NCBI RefSeq assembly: GCF_904846645.1
Contig: NZ_CAJHBO010000018.1
Span: forward strand, 1 to 64,000
Length of the DNA: 64,000 nucleotides
Direction: 5' to 3'
Source of the DNA: Psychrobacter sp. Pi2-1
GTDB taxonomy: Bacteria > Pseudomonadota > Gammaproteobacteria > Pseudomonadales > Moraxellaceae
Shown: piece by piece, positions 30,681 through 41,317 of the stretch
Position numbering within the stretch: position 1 is the first letter of the stretch
Layout of the letters: the number at the start of each line of letters is the position of its first letter
Notes under the pieces: generated by a model
Told to the model about the DNA's origin: nothing
Seen by the model: only the letters and a program-made list of their open reading frames with translations
The model's database searches: none
Made by a program: the position numbers and the translations under genes

Positions 30681-31661
30681 ATGTGGTTGGCAGTGATTGC
30701 AATACTGATTGGGTTAGCAATTTTAGTTTGGAGTGCCGATGTCTTTATTGATGGGGCGACAGCACTAGCAAAGAAGTTTAGCGTGCCAAGCTTCTTGATA
30801 GGTGTCTTAATACTGGGTATCGGCACATCAGCCCCTGAAATGGTGGTGTCAGTATTGGCCGCAATTGAAGGCAGCCCTGAGCTGGCTTTGGGTAATGCTT
30901 ATGGCTCAAACATCATCAATATTGCCTTGGTACTCGGTGCAACCGTACTGATTAGCCCTATTATCATTCGTAAGGGCATCGTAAAGCGCGATCTACCTCT
31001 ATTACTCCTAATCACTGCTACAGCGGCGTGGCAGCTGCGTGATGGCGTGTTGAGCCAAGCTGATGGTATTGTGCTACTGATACTCTTGGTTGTCGTCTTA
31101 GCGATACAGATCGTACTGAGTATCCGTGAAGGGTATCATGAGCATGAGGATGATGTGATTATTGAGAGCACTGATCCAGATCACATAGAGCCAAGTATGG
31201 CGCGTGGTCTTGTCAGCTTACTTATCGGTATGCTGATGCTGGTCATCAGTTCACGTGCCATCGTCTGGGGTGCGGTCGAGCTGGCAACGCTGTGGGGGCT
31301 CAGTGAGCTTATCATTGGATTGACGATTGTCGCTGTTGGCACCTCATTGCCCGAGCTGGTATCGAGCTTGTCAGCGGCGCGTAAAGGCGAGCATGATATG
31401 GCGCTGGGTAATATCATTGGCTCAAATATCTTCAACACGTTAGCCGTTGTCGGTTTGGCAACCGTGATTGCCCCTATTACCGCTGATCCCATTATTTTTT
31501 CACGCGATGTGATGGCAATGGGAGTCTTGACGATATTGCTAGTGACACTATGCGTATTTGCCTTTAAAACAAAACGCCAATTCGGTCGTACGTCAGGTGC
31601 CACATTGGTGCTGTTCTTTATGGGCTACACCGCATGGCTGATCCAAAGCGTCAGTATGTAA
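30681..31661 (+). CDS. Calcium/sodium antiporter, CaCA family (YrbG-like)
   Basis: This 326-residue inner-membrane protein has about ten hydrophobic segments in two inverted repeats. The alpha-1 motif is GTSAPEMVVSVLAAIEGSPE with ALGNAYGSNIINI, and alpha-2 is GTSLPELVSSLSAARKGEHD with ALGNIIGSNIFN; both contain the ion-coordinating acidic residues. The two halves are joined by a short acidic loop (GYHEHEDDVIIESTDPDHIE). Na+/Ca2+ exchange is expected from the family; K+ dependence cannot be read. Confidence 0.9.
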   Translation: MWLAVIAILIGLAILVWSADVFIDGATALAKKFSVPSFLIGVLILGIGTSAPEMVVSVLAAIEGSPELALGNAYGSNIINIALVLGATVLISPIIIRKGIVKRDLPLLLLITATAAWQLRDGVLSQADGIVLLILLVVVLAIQIVLSIREGYHEHEDDVIIESTDPDHIEPSMARGLVSLLIGMLMLVISSRAIVWGAVELATLWGLSELIIGLTIVAVGTSLPELVSSLSAARKGEHDMALGNIIGSNIFNTLAVVGLATVIAPITADPIIFSRDVMAMGVLTILLVTLCVFAFKTKRQFGRTSGATLVLFFMGYTAWLIQSVSM

Positions 31662-31760
31662 CCAGACTTTTTCTTATACCATCCAATTTTCGATAATTTG
31701 GATAGTATCGTTTCAAACGGTCTGTTTAGGGTTCAGCAAAAAGACGATATATTGGATGAT

Positions 31761-31797
31761 GTTACGGTTTTTTGTTACGGTTTTTTGTTACGGTTTC
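31761..31797. repeat. 13-bp tandem repeat at the end of the RDD gene
   Basis: Nearly three copies of GTTACGGTTTTTT follow one another with an exact 13-base period. The repeat straddles the RDD stop codon at 31775-31777, and one copy encodes the C-terminal RNKKP. It may have arisen by slippage. Confidence 0.75.
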
Positions 31798-32437
31798 TAA
31801 AGCCGCGCCATAACCCTTCATGTGCCACTTTTGGCATTTTTAGCGTAATGGTATTGGATAGCATGTCTTGTACTGCCAGACCGCGAGGGTTGAACAGACA
31901 GAATACATAGTTAAATACCAATCCAAGGAACGCGCTGGCAAGTAAGGCGGCGCGTGACCCATCGACTAAACTACCGATAATGCCAAAAAGTAATGGCATC
32001 AAACAAGCTGACAAGATACGTTTGAACGACTGCCCCCATGTTAGCCATTGACCAGCATCATTGATAGTCTTCAATCGCCATGTCTGCATTCCCAATGTCT
32101 GCCCGCCACGGCGCCAAAATATGCCATAGAATGCGACCAACGTCAGTACAAACGACGGCGTCATAATGGCGTTTTGGTACCATAGCGGTAGCGACTGGGC
32201 CTGCGATGACTCAGTCCCTGTCTCCATCGTTAGAATCGTTCCCACTACCGTCAGTATCGTTCCCACCAAAAACAACAATGCCAAAATCAGCATGCCATCA
32301 TAAAGAATCGCCACGACACGAATCATAGGCTTAGCGATGGTTGGCTCTTCGTTAGGATCTTGCTGTACAGGCGCACTCGATTGGGGCTTTGATTTACGAG
32401 TCGTTTTTGACGGACGTTTAGATGGACTTTTTGACAT
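31775..32437 (-). CDS. RDD family membrane protein
   Basis: The protein has 220 residues. After a Lys/Ser/Pro-rich cytoplasmic leader of about 40 residues come four hydrophobic segments. The first carries the R-x-x-A-x-x-x-D pattern (RVVAILYDGM), and FWRRGGQTLGMQTWRLK is the conserved segment before the third helix. RDD proteins are of uncertain function, with some acting as Na+/H+ or similar antiporters. It is convergent with the CaCA antiporter, and the intervening 31676-31708 holds an ATACCATCCAA / TTGGATAGTAT hairpin. Confidence 0.82.
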   Translation of the reverse strand: MSKSPSKRPSKTTRKSKPQSSAPVQQDPNEEPTIAKPMIRVVAILYDGMLILALLFLVGTILTVVGTILTMETGTESSQAQSLPLWYQNAIMTPSFVLTLVAFYGIFWRRGGQTLGMQTWRLKTINDAGQWLTWGQSFKRILSACLMPLLFGIIGSLVDGSRAALLASAFLGLVFNYVFCLFNPRGLAVQDMLSNTITLKMPKVAHEGLWRGFRNRNKKP

Positions 32438-32520
32438 GGTACAAGCTCATAGCAAGCAGTGAATAATAACGCTATTGTACCGTAAATGGTGAGGCTATCG
32501 TACATTATCCTAGAGGACAT

Positions 32521-32617
32521 CTTAGATGGCCTAACATCGTAGATGACTGTCCAATATTATAGATTGCTCTCCAATATCGTAGATGGCTCTTTAATATTAT
32601 TAGTTGGCTATCCAATC
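32521..32617. repeat. Degenerate 20-bp tandem repeat
   Basis: Four 20-base units (32538, 32558, 32578, 32598) of the form CGTAGATGNCTNTCCAATAT follow a shortened 17-base unit at 32521. They differ from each other at several positions. The array lies upstream of the RDD gene, between it and the tRNA-Arg terminator, and encodes nothing obvious. The unit is contiguous, without unique spacers, so it is not a CRISPR array. Confidence 0.75.
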
Positions 32618-32676
32618 ATGTTATACACAGAAGATGATCGTAGAATAAATAAGTAGAAGGGTAAAAGCTACAGACA

Positions 32677-32712
32677 TAAAAAAACCGCCAATTGTCATAA
32701 GACAGGCGATTA
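32677..32712 (-). terminator. Rho-independent terminator of tRNA-Arg
   Basis: On the minus strand CGCCTGTC/GACAATTGGCG forms an imperfect stem with TTAT loop followed by seven T residues. It lies about 40 bases beyond the tRNA 3' end. Confidence 0.75.
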
Positions 32713-32752
32713 TTTTAATGTTTTATCAGCTTGTATTAAGCTATTATGCAAA

Positions 32753-32829
32753 TGGTGCGCCTGGAGAGATTCGAACTCCCGACCCCTTAGTTCGTAGCCA
32801 AGTGCTCTATCCAACTGAGCTACAGGCGC
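32753..32829 (-). tRNA. tRNA-Arg (anticodon ACG)
   Basis: 77 bases with encoded CCA. Acceptor GCGCCTG/CAGGCGC, D loop AGTTGGAT, anticodon loop CTACGAA (ACG), T loop TTCGAAT. A34 would be modified to inosine in bacteria. Confidence 0.95.
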
Positions 32830-33010
32830 GTATTTTGCACTTTATCCACTGCGAAGATAATATCTTTTGCAGTAAATTAGGTTGGTCATTATATAGATAA
32901 TATCGCTTGTGTCAACATCTTTTTTAATTAAAACAAATTATTTTTTGAATTAATTATTAAAATGTTTAACGCAGTATATTGCGTTATTACTCTAATAACA
33001 ACTGAATAAA

Positions 33011-33100
33011 TGGCGGTGAAGGAGGGATTCGAACCCTCGATACGCTTACACGTATGGTTCCTTAGCAGGGAACTGGTTTCAGCCACTCACCCACTTCACC
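33011..33100 (-). tRNA. tRNA-Ser (anticodon GCT)
   Basis: 90 bases with encoded CCA and a long variable arm (CATACGTGTAAGCGTATC) as required for a class II tRNA. The anticodon loop CTGCTAA gives GCT, reading AGC/AGT. It lies 181 bases upstream of tRNA-Arg on the same strand. Confidence 0.95.
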
Positions 33101-34246
<1,146 letters not shown>

Positions 34247-34284
34247 CATATTTACAAAGCCATAGCTTACCCAAGTAACAGACG

Positions 34285-34325
34285 CAAAAAAGGCGCTCTA
34301 TATTTTTGTAGAACGCCTTTTTCAT
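34285..34325. terminator. Bidirectional terminator between thiD and yggT
   Basis: AAAAAAGGCGCTCTA / TAGAACGCCTTTTT stem with T-runs on both strands, between convergent genes. Confidence 0.85.
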
Positions 34326-34354
34326 GACAGTTTTCAGACTTAATTCTATTAGGA

Positions 34355-34924
34355 TTAACCCAAGGTTGGCAACACACTCGCAGCCAAGCCACCGATAAAT
34401 ATCTCCAACAAATAAAATGCTAAGAAAGCCACCATTGGCGATAAGTCGAGCATACCTAAATTCGGCGTGATACGACGAAACGGGGCCAAAATAGGCTCAG
34501 CCAAATTGATAATAATGCCAATAATCGGATGCTCAGATCTGGTAAACACCACAATCCAGCTAACGATAATAGAACCAATCACTAAATAGCGACACATGCG
34601 TAAAAAGTCTAACAGTAAGCTAGTCGTACCTGTAAAGAATAGCGGTACAGGGGCAATACCTTTATGCGTCAATGCGGCCTTTCCAGAGATGTCGATTAGA
34701 CGAATCAAAAACATTAGTACGATAGCGGCAATACTAATACGACCCTGCGCGACAGTCGGGAAAATACGCCCAAACACATCGACGATATGCGTTGCTTTAT
34801 AAGCAGGTGCAATCATCGGATTGCTCGCATCCATCCCTGCAAACTGCAACATAAAACGAATAAACACCAGCATCATAGCGAATGTGGTGACCAAATCAAA
34901 AATTTGAAATAACATGTTGTTCAT
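34355..34924 (-). CDS. yggT: YggT family membrane protein
   Basis: This 189-residue protein carries two YggT domains, each with two hydrophobic segments. The second has LRMCRYLVIGSIIVSWIVVF and ILAPFRRITPNLGMLDLSPMVAFL, the family signature R-x-x-P-x-x-G-x-x-D-x-S-P. Downstream of proC, as in many proteobacteria, where proC-yggT are paired. Osmotic or cell-division-site functions have been reported for relatives. The role here is unknown. Confidence 0.88.
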   Translation of the reverse strand: MNNMLFQIFDLVTTFAMMLVFIRFMLQFAGMDASNPMIAPAYKATHIVDVFGRIFPTVAQGRISIAAIVLMFLIRLIDISGKAALTHKGIAPVPLFFTGTTSLLLDFLRMCRYLVIGSIIVSWIVVFTRSEHPIIGIIINLAEPILAPFRRITPNLGMLDLSPMVAFLAFYLLEIFIGGLAASVLPTLG

Positions 34925-35043
34925 GAAGTGCTACTCAATGTGACATTATTAACAGATTCTAGGATGACAAATGTCATTATCAGATGCTGATGATTACATA
35001 AGGTGTGTCGTCAGTTATCACTCACAGCACACCTTGTTAGTGT

Positions 35044-35877
35044 TTACTTACTCATCTCTTCACTTAACGCTTGGCTACGAGCATAGCAAGCTTGCATGGC
35101 CTCGCTGATTTGACGACCAATCTCATTGGCTTGCATTGACTCGACCGCTGCCTGAGTAGTACCGTTCGGCGAAGTCACTTTACGGCGCAGTTCAGCTGGT
35201 GCATCATCACTATTCATCGCCATTTTTGCAGCACCTAACATGGTTTGCATAGCAAGCGCTGAGGCTTGTTCTTTATCCAGCCCTAATGCAACTGCCCCAT
35301 CGACCATCGATTCGATGAAGTAAAACATATACGCTGGCGCTGAACCTGATACGGCTGTAACGGCATGCATATGCTCTTCGTCATCGACCCACATAACCAA
35401 ACCTGAGGCTTCCATAACGGCTGTTGCTAGCTGCTTCTGTTCTGCTGAGATACTGTCTGTACCGTAGAGGCCAGTCGCACCCATCTGAATCATAGAAGGC
35501 GTGTTTGGCATTGCACGGACAATATTGCTATAGCCGCCCAACATGTTTGATAAAAGATCAGTCGACAAACCTGCCGCTACTGAAATGACCAATTGATTGT
35601 CTAGTACATCAGCAAAAGCACCAACGACCACCTTCATCATTTGGGGTTTTACGGCGAGCACCACGATATCCGCACCGATCACAGCAGACTTTGGATCAGC
35701 CATTGGATCAACAGTATTTAGGCCTTTGGCGGCTAATTGCTCACGTGCATCGCTGCTAGGATCGGCGACCGTGATTAGATTTGGTTTGATGCCGCAACCC
35801 ACAAGCCCGCTAATGAGCGCTTGTGCCATGTTTCCGCCACCAATAAAACTGATTTTTTTATTATCTAATATCGACAT
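35044..35877 (-). CDS. proC: Pyrroline-5-carboxylate reductase
   Basis: ProC makes L-proline from P5C using NAD(P)H. The 277-residue protein starts ISFIGGGNMAQALISGLVG (dinucleotide-binding), then has VVLAVKPQMM, MPNTPSMIQMGATGLYG and the C-terminal signature LRRKVTSPNGTTQAAVESM. 119 bases upstream of yggT and probably cotranscribed with it. Confidence 0.95.
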   Translation of the reverse strand: MSILDNKKISFIGGGNMAQALISGLVGCGIKPNLITVADPSSDAREQLAAKGLNTVDPMADPKSAVIGADIVVLAVKPQMMKVVVGAFADVLDNQLVISVAAGLSTDLLSNMLGGYSNIVRAMPNTPSMIQMGATGLYGTDSISAEQKQLATAVMEASGLVMWVDDEEHMHAVTAVSGSAPAYMFYFIESMVDGAVALGLDKEQASALAMQTMLGAAKMAMNSDDAPAELRRKVTSPNGTTQAAVESMQANEIGRQISEAMQACYARSQALSEEMSK

Positions 35878-36054
35878 ACTTGTCTCCTAGTCACAAAATT
35901 CAAAGGTATTCAACTTAACATACTGATATATAAAACGACACTCAGTTTATCATACTGCCACTACCACCGTTTGATAAATTCAAAATGTCGCGCCTGACAT
36001 CAACCTGATAAAAATCAATGAGTCAACCAACGGATATTAAACTTTTGACGCTTT

Positions 36055-37623
36055 CTATTTTAGACTAAGCTCACTTGCAATGTACTCAGCCAATTGATTG
36101 CTTTTAGCATCGCTATCCATCTGCTCAGAACTCAAAAGCCAACTCTCAAATGGCAATGTTAGTAATAGAGGAATATCAGTTTGTATGTCGCTTCCATTTT
36201 CAGATTTTTTTATAAAGGTGATGCTAACTACCATTAAGCTGTCTCGCAGCCATATTGGAATCCCAAGCGTTTGATACAGTTTTTTGCCTGCTTGTGGGCG
36301 CGCAGCCATCTCGGTCTTTAACCGTTGCATACGGTCTAACGGTGCTACTTTTAACACTATCTGTTGTACTACACAGTCCGTACTATTTTCTAGTAATCGT
36401 AACAGCGCGTCTCCCATCACTCGTAATTGCCAAATGCAGTCATTACTGCTGCACAAGGTGACTAATTCGAAGCTACTATCAGCTGAATTATTCTTAGACA
36501 AACTCAGTCTAGATAATGGTAGCACCTGCTCGGTCAGTGGTAGCTTCAGCCAAGACAGCCACTCGCTGCTCATACGATAGAGCTGCTGACGATAGCGGCG
36601 AATGGTATAAGATGCTTTACGACCTTGCCAAAACAGTTCTGTTTGATGATCTTGGTCATCACGTTGGCTTAGAGTTAACACATCATCGACGAGTTGCTTA
36701 GCAGGCGGTAGCGGCTCATCTTGACCGAGCCAATAGTGCAATAATTGCCGCTGACGATACATGGGTAGCTTTTGCAACGCATCAATATTTAATACACGCT
36801 GTGCGGGTGAAAATTGCAGGTCTGTATTTTCTGTCTGCTGCATATCCTGCATAGCTTGAGCATTGACTGTTTCCTGTGCATCACTTAATAGCTGCGCACT
36901 ACGAGCAATATTATCAATGACATTGGGATTGTATGTAGCCAGTATTGGCATGATATCGCGGCGTAGGCCACTACGTACGTTGTCGCCGCTGTCATTAGTA
37001 GGATCATTTATATAAGGCAACTCTAAACGCTTAGCATAGGCGCTAATATTGGCTCGTCGTATCGTGAGCCAAGGTCGCCACAGGACATTGCGCTGCCCGC
37101 CTTGTCTTCGCACACGCCACGGCTGCATACCAGACAGACCATTGACTCCAGCACCTTGAATTAATCGCATCAATACGGTTTCAGCTTGGTCGTCAGCATG
37201 ATGGCCCAATAGCAAAACATCACCTTGATTGATATGTGCGCGCATTACCTCATAGCGAGCTTGCCGTGCTGCCTGTTCATCATGACCGTTTACTTGCGCA
37301 CGTAATATATAACACGGTATTTTTTGAGCCTCTGCCCAATCAGCGACATGGGCTGCCCAAGCGCTACTGTCTGCTTGTAATCCATGATCGACATGTAACA
37401 GCTGCGGCAGACATGGCAATCTACCTTGTCGATAGAGCTGCACACACAGCGCCGCAAGTGCCAATGAATCACGCCCACCACTACATGCCAGCCAAAGACG
37501 ACGACCATGCAACTGATCACTATACTCAGACATACTGCTCACTAATGCGGTTGCTAGTGTCTTATCAACTGGCAAATCGGCAATTGATTTAATAGGATGT
37601 GAGATAATTGCACTGCTGGTCAT
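36055..37623 (-). CDS. tilS: tRNA(Ile)-lysidine synthetase
   Basis: TilS modifies C34 of the CAT-anticodon tRNA-Ile so that it reads AUA. The PP-loop is LACSGGRDSLALAALC, near residue 45, and HHADDQAETVLMRLIQGAGVNGLSG (quoted in part) is the second conserved motif. WRPWLTIRRANISAYA and the extended C-terminal domains bring it to 522 residues, longer than the E. coli enzyme (432) and rich in Gln/Ser. It follows accA on the minus strand with a terminator between them. Confidence 0.9.
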   Translation of the reverse strand: MTSSAIISHPIKSIADLPVDKTLATALVSSMSEYSDQLHGRRLWLACSGGRDSLALAALCVQLYRQGRLPCLPQLLHVDHGLQADSSAWAAHVADWAEAQKIPCYILRAQVNGHDEQAARQARYEVMRAHINQGDVLLLGHHADDQAETVLMRLIQGAGVNGLSGMQPWRVRRQGGQRNVLWRPWLTIRRANISAYAKRLELPYINDPTNDSGDNVRSGLRRDIMPILATYNPNVIDNIARSAQLLSDAQETVNAQAMQDMQQTENTDLQFSPAQRVLNIDALQKLPMYRQRQLLHYWLGQDEPLPPAKQLVDDVLTLSQRDDQDHQTELFWQGRKASYTIRRYRQQLYRMSSEWLSWLKLPLTEQVLPLSRLSLSKNNSADSSFELVTLCSSNDCIWQLRVMGDALLRLLENSTDCVVQQIVLKVAPLDRMQRLKTEMAARPQAGKKLYQTLGIPIWLRDSLMVVSITFIKKSENGSDIQTDIPLLLTLPFESWLLSSEQMDSDAKSNQLAEYIASELSLK

Positions 37624-37692
37624 ATTCAGCCTTATTTTTAGTTACGTTAGGTGCTTTATGTTAGGTGCTGTACATAGCAACAGTAATAGTAA

Positions 37693-37733
37693 CAGCCAAA
37701 AAAAACGCGCCATTAAATGACACGTTTTTATTT
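37693..37733 (-). terminator. Terminator of accA
   Basis: On the minus strand ACGTGTCATTTAATGGCGCGTT forms a weak imperfect stem followed by a run of eight T residues, about 80 bases after the accA stop. Confidence 0.55.
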
Positions 37734-37812
37734 TAGCACTAAGACTCAGACTCTAATATTAAAAGCCACGCATTTGTGATGTTTAATATTAGGTTGGTAC
37801 AGTATTAGCCAA

Positions 37813-38616
37813 CTAGGCAGGCAACATCACTTCTGAATTGAAAGACTTTAGCTTTTCATAACGTAGCTCACAACGCTCTTGAGGATCTAAATCTTTGATT
37901 TCATCAAGCTGCTCAGTAATCAGTGCTTTTAGTGCATTCATTACAGGTTGTGGCTGCACATGTGCGCCCTCGCCTTCTTCGATGACAGCGTCAATCAAAC
38001 CCATTTGATAAAGGTTAATGGCGTTTAATTTTAGTGCCTCACTAGCGTCTTGTGCTTTTTCAGCAGTTTTCCAAAGAATAGAAGCACAACCTTCTGGCGA
38101 GATGACTGAGTAAATGCTATTTTGTAGCATATTTACTTTATCACCAACACCAATCGCTAATGCTCCGCCTGAGCCACCTTCACCAATGATAGTCACAATC
38201 ACAGGCACTTTCAGACTAGAGAACACAGCGATGCTTTCTGCAATCGCTTGTGCTTGTCCGCGCTCTTCTGCACCGATACCAGGATATGCGCCTTGGGTAT
38301 CGACAAAGGTCATCACAGGAATGTTAAAGCGCTCAGCCATTTTGACCAAACGAATCACTTTGCGATAGCCTTCAGGATTGGCCATACCAAAGTTATGAGC
38401 AATACGCTCACGAGTGCTACGACCACGATGCTGACCAATTACCATCACAGGCTGACCATCAAAACGTGCAAGACCACCCAAAATGGCTTTGTCATCGGCA
38501 AAAGCACGGTCGCCATGCAACTCGTCAAATTCGGTAAAAAGCTGATTAACATAGTCCATAAATAATGGACGCTTGGCGTGTCGTGCAAGCTGCACACTAT
38601 CCCAGACAGTGCTCAT
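37813..38616 (-). CDS. accA: Acetyl-CoA carboxylase carboxyltransferase alpha subunit
   Basis: AccA with AccD transfers the carboxyl group from biotin to acetyl-CoA, giving malonyl-CoA. Motifs: [59 protein letters not shown] and [19 protein letters not shown]. At 267 residues it lacks about 50 residues of the N-terminal extension of the E. coli protein (319), but the catalytic core is complete, and a short AccA is usual in Moraxellaceae. The start [17 protein letters not shown] aligns with the core. Confidence 0.93.
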   Translation of the reverse strand: MSTVWDSVQLARHAKRPLFMDYVNQLFTEFDELHGDRAFADDKAILGGLARFDGQPVMVIGQHRGRSTRERIAHNFGMANPEGYRKVIRLVKMAERFNIPVMTFVDTQGAYPGIGAEERGQAQAIAESIAVFSSLKVPVIVTIIGEGGSGGALAIGVGDKVNMLQNSIYSVISPEGCASILWKTAEKAQDASEALKLNAINLYQMGLIDAVIEEGEGAHVQPQPVMNALKALITEQLDEIKDLDPQERCELRYEKLKSFNSEVMLPA

Positions 38617-38793
38617 AGACGCTTCCCTTTAATAATTATACTTAATGTATTTATGTTTAAGAATAATATCGTTATCCGTATTCAGATAATGAAAGTACAG
38701 TTGTAAACTCAATAGGAGCTATAGTAGCACATCTTAAATAGCATGACATTATCGACAACGCCGCTTTTGTTACGTTAATCTTTAACTCAATAC

Positions 38794-40374
38794 TTACAAT
38801 GGTAACTGCTCAACCTCTGGAGTCTCGGCCTCTTGAGCTTCAATCACACTAAGCTGTACGCCCCACTTAGCAAACTGGTCAATCTCAGTACGCAAATCTG
38901 CCAGCAAGAAAGCATAATGCTCACTGCTATCCGCTAAAGTGATTTGCCAGCTGTTTTCAGCGACTACCTTTAGTTCTAACTCTGGTAGCGCATAATCACT
39001 GCGGCTATGATGCGCTAGTACGGCAAGGCGTAACAGTAAGCAGAGATACACTAGCTGGTCACCACCAATCTGACAAGTCTGCTCTAGCATATCGGCTTTG
39101 AGTTTGCGGCGATGATTAAGCATCAACTGCGCCATGCGTTTTTGATCAACTTGCGAAAACCCTGGAATATCAGAGTATTCAAGTAAATATGCGCTGTGCT
39201 TGTGATAACTACTATGACTGATTGCCAGCCCTATCTCATGCAAGAATGCAGCACGTCTGAGCAAGTCGCAATCATCATTGGACAGCGCAAGCTTGTCTTT
39301 TACTTGTTCGAATAAATGGCGACTGGTCTTGACCACTTGCTTGGCTTGCTTTTTGTCCCCTGAGTAACGCTTGATTAAGGCTAATACACTGCGGTCACGC
39401 ACATCTTCACTAGCAAAACGACCAAGCATATCGTACATAACGCCTTCACGTAACGCACCATCTGAGTAGGTAATGGTCTCAACGCCCAGCACTTTCATTA
39501 CCGCGCGCAGCACTGCCACACCAGCAGGAAATACGGCCTTACGATGTTCTTTGACGCCTTCTAACTCGATATCATCGATATTGCCAATTTTGATCAGCAA
39601 TTTCTCTAATTTTTTTACACCTTTATAGGTAATGCGTTCTTGCTCATCGGCCCAACCTTTTGATACTAGGACATTACGCACCGCTTTGATTGTACCGCTT
39701 GAGCCAACCACGCTACTCCAGCCTGTCTTTTGATAACGACCGTTAATCGCTAAGACTTCTTTACGTGCACCTGAAATTGCACTATTAAAAGCTTCTTTGG
39801 TAATCAGACCATCAGCGAAGAATTTTTGGGTAAAAGAAACGCAGCCCATTTGTAAGCTTTCAGTCAATAATGGATCGAAATTTTGACCAATAATAAACTC
39901 TGTCGAACCGCCACCAATATCCATAACCAAGCGTTTATCACTACTCTCATTGGTATGCGAGACACCCAAATAAATCAATCGCGCCTCTTCGCGGCCCGCG
40001 ATAATCTCAATCGGTTTTGGCAGGATTTTATTGGCACGGGAAATAAAGTCGTTGGCGTTTTTGGCTTGACGCAACGCATTGGTCGCGACCACACGAATCC
40101 GCTCTGGCGGTACTGAATCCAAGCGCGCCACAAAGCGGCTTAAACAATCAAGACCGCGCTGCTCAGCGGCTGCGCTTAGAATATTATTTTCGTCCAAACC
40201 GGCGGCGAGCTGTACCTTTTCAGACATCGAGACTACTTTTCGCACTTCCCCATGGTCAAGACGAGCAATAGCTAAATGGAAACTGTTGGAACCAATATCG
40301 ATGGCTGCCATCATTTCATCATCGCCAATTGGCGGATTCGTAAGGTAGTCAATAGGCATAGGACAAGTCGTCAC
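38794..40374 (-). CDS. ppx: Exopolyphosphatase (Ppx/GppA family)
   Basis: This 526-residue enzyme has the ASKHA-fold N-terminal part with MAAIDIGSNSFHLAIARL and LVMDIGGGSTEFIIGQ, and a C-terminal HD-like helical domain (LLRRAAFLHEIGLAISHSSYHKHSAYLLE, in part). It is expected to shorten polyphosphate and may also act on pppGpp. The full-length C-terminal domain favours Ppx over GppA. It is monocistronic. Confidence 0.88.
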   Translation of the reverse strand: MTTCPMPIDYLTNPPIGDDEMMAAIDIGSNSFHLAIARLDHGEVRKVVSMSEKVQLAAGLDENNILSAAAEQRGLDCLSRFVARLDSVPPERIRVVATNALRQAKNANDFISRANKILPKPIEIIAGREEARLIYLGVSHTNESSDKRLVMDIGGGSTEFIIGQNFDPLLTESLQMGCVSFTQKFFADGLITKEAFNSAISGARKEVLAINGRYQKTGWSSVVGSSGTIKAVRNVLVSKGWADEQERITYKGVKKLEKLLIKIGNIDDIELEGVKEHRKAVFPAGVAVLRAVMKVLGVETITYSDGALREGVMYDMLGRFASEDVRDRSVLALIKRYSGDKKQAKQVVKTSRHLFEQVKDKLALSNDDCDLLRRAAFLHEIGLAISHSSYHKHSAYLLEYSDIPGFSQVDQKRMAQLMLNHRRKLKADMLEQTCQIGGDQLVYLCLLLRLAVLAHHSRSDYALPELELKVVAENSWQITLADSSEHYAFLLADLRTEIDQFAKWGVQLSVIEAQEAETPEVEQLPL

Positions 40375-40750
40375 CGTGTTAGAGAGAGTGGATAGTTTAC
40401 CAAAATCACGTGCTATATAGTTATAAAATCACATGTATAGAAAAAAGTAGTAACCACAAAAATCAGGGCAATTTTATCATTAAAGCATTTATGCCAAACA
40501 CTCGCAAGCGATGCAAAACTGTAGCGGGGACATCGAAGACCACCCTATCAGCTGACAGGTATCGGCTCAGCATCTAGCGCTTGTGTTACACATATCGGTT
40601 TGCTACATTGAAAGCTATCAATATCATGATAAAAAACCGTTATTTACAGCTCTTTTATCCGTATAATTTACTTCGAAAGCCACCAGCTAATCGGTTAAAA
40701 ATCATTTGCAATTAGTAGTTATCAAACCCACCAGCAAGGAAGCTAGTCAT
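40375..40750. other. Intergenic region between ppx and the DUF962 gene
   Basis: These 376 bases lie between divergent genes. It has a GC-rich patch at 40495-40585 (GTAGCGGGGACATCGAAGAC, ATCAGCTGACAGG) but no clear stem with a T-run and no tRNA-like fold. Promoters for both genes presumably lie here. Confidence 0.4.
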
Positions 40751-41155
40751 ATGAATCAGATCACGACAAAAGACGCAACCCAAAATACTGAGACCCCTAT
40801 CAGTAGCGCTAAAAAAGACATGGTAAAAACTGAAAATTCACCTAAACAGGCATTTTATGATTTTTACTTAGATGAGCATCAAAACATGGCCTGTCGCCGC
40901 CTACATTTCGCAGGTAGTAGCTTTGGCTTATTAGGACTGGCAAAGTCTGTCAAAACTGGCTCAGCCAAACCTTTGGTAAAGGGCATTGCCGCTGGATATG
41001 CCTGCGCATGGGTTGGACACTTTTTCTTTGAAAAGAACAAACCCGCTTCTTTTAAGTTTCCGTTAAAAAGCTTTGTCAGCGATTTTCGTATGTATAGCGA
41101 TGTGCTACGAGGCAATCTGAGCTTGAGAGATCGCAAGTTTGATAAAGCACGATAA
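40751..41155 (+). CDS. DUF962/Mpo1-like small membrane protein
   Basis: This 134-residue protein starts at 40751 (MNQITTKDAT) after AAGGAAGCTAG; an in-frame ATG at 40706 is less likely. From residue ~35 it matches the DUF962 family: FYDFYLDEHQNMACRRLHFAG, AAGYACAWVGHFFFEKNKPASF, FPLKSFVSDFRMYSDVLRG. The yeast homologue Mpo1 is a Fe2+-dependent dioxygenase in fatty-acid alpha-oxidation, with conserved histidines, several visible here (H44-type EH and GH). Bacterial function is unproven. Confidence 0.82.
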   Translation: MNQITTKDATQNTETPISSAKKDMVKTENSPKQAFYDFYLDEHQNMACRRLHFAGSSFGLLGLAKSVKTGSAKPLVKGIAAGYACAWVGHFFFEKNKPASFKFPLKSFVSDFRMYSDVLRGNLSLRDRKFDKAR

Positions 41156-41231
41156 AGTGTAGTCGCCATATAAATTAAATGACACACTTTGTATTCTTCC
41201 CAATACGATTATAAATAAGATATCGATAAAC

Positions 41232-41276
41232 AAAAAAAACCAGCAAAGATCACAGGATGATCTCGCTGGTTTTTTA
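41232..41276. terminator. Bidirectional terminator between DUF962 gene and hemL
   Basis: AAAACCAGC-AAGATCA / TGATCT-GCTGGTTTTTT stem with A- and T-runs on both sides, between convergent genes. Confidence 0.88.
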
Positions 41277-41317
41277 AGCTTTAACTTTTTAGTTAGCTAA
41301 TAACTTACATGGCTAAA

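Noticed and set aside
32521..32617. Possible CRISPR array
   Set aside because: The 20-base units are contiguous with no unique spacers, and no cas gene is nearby.
32718..32900. 60-codon open frame on the plus strand
   Set aside because: It overlaps tRNA-Arg entirely and lacks a ribosome-binding site.
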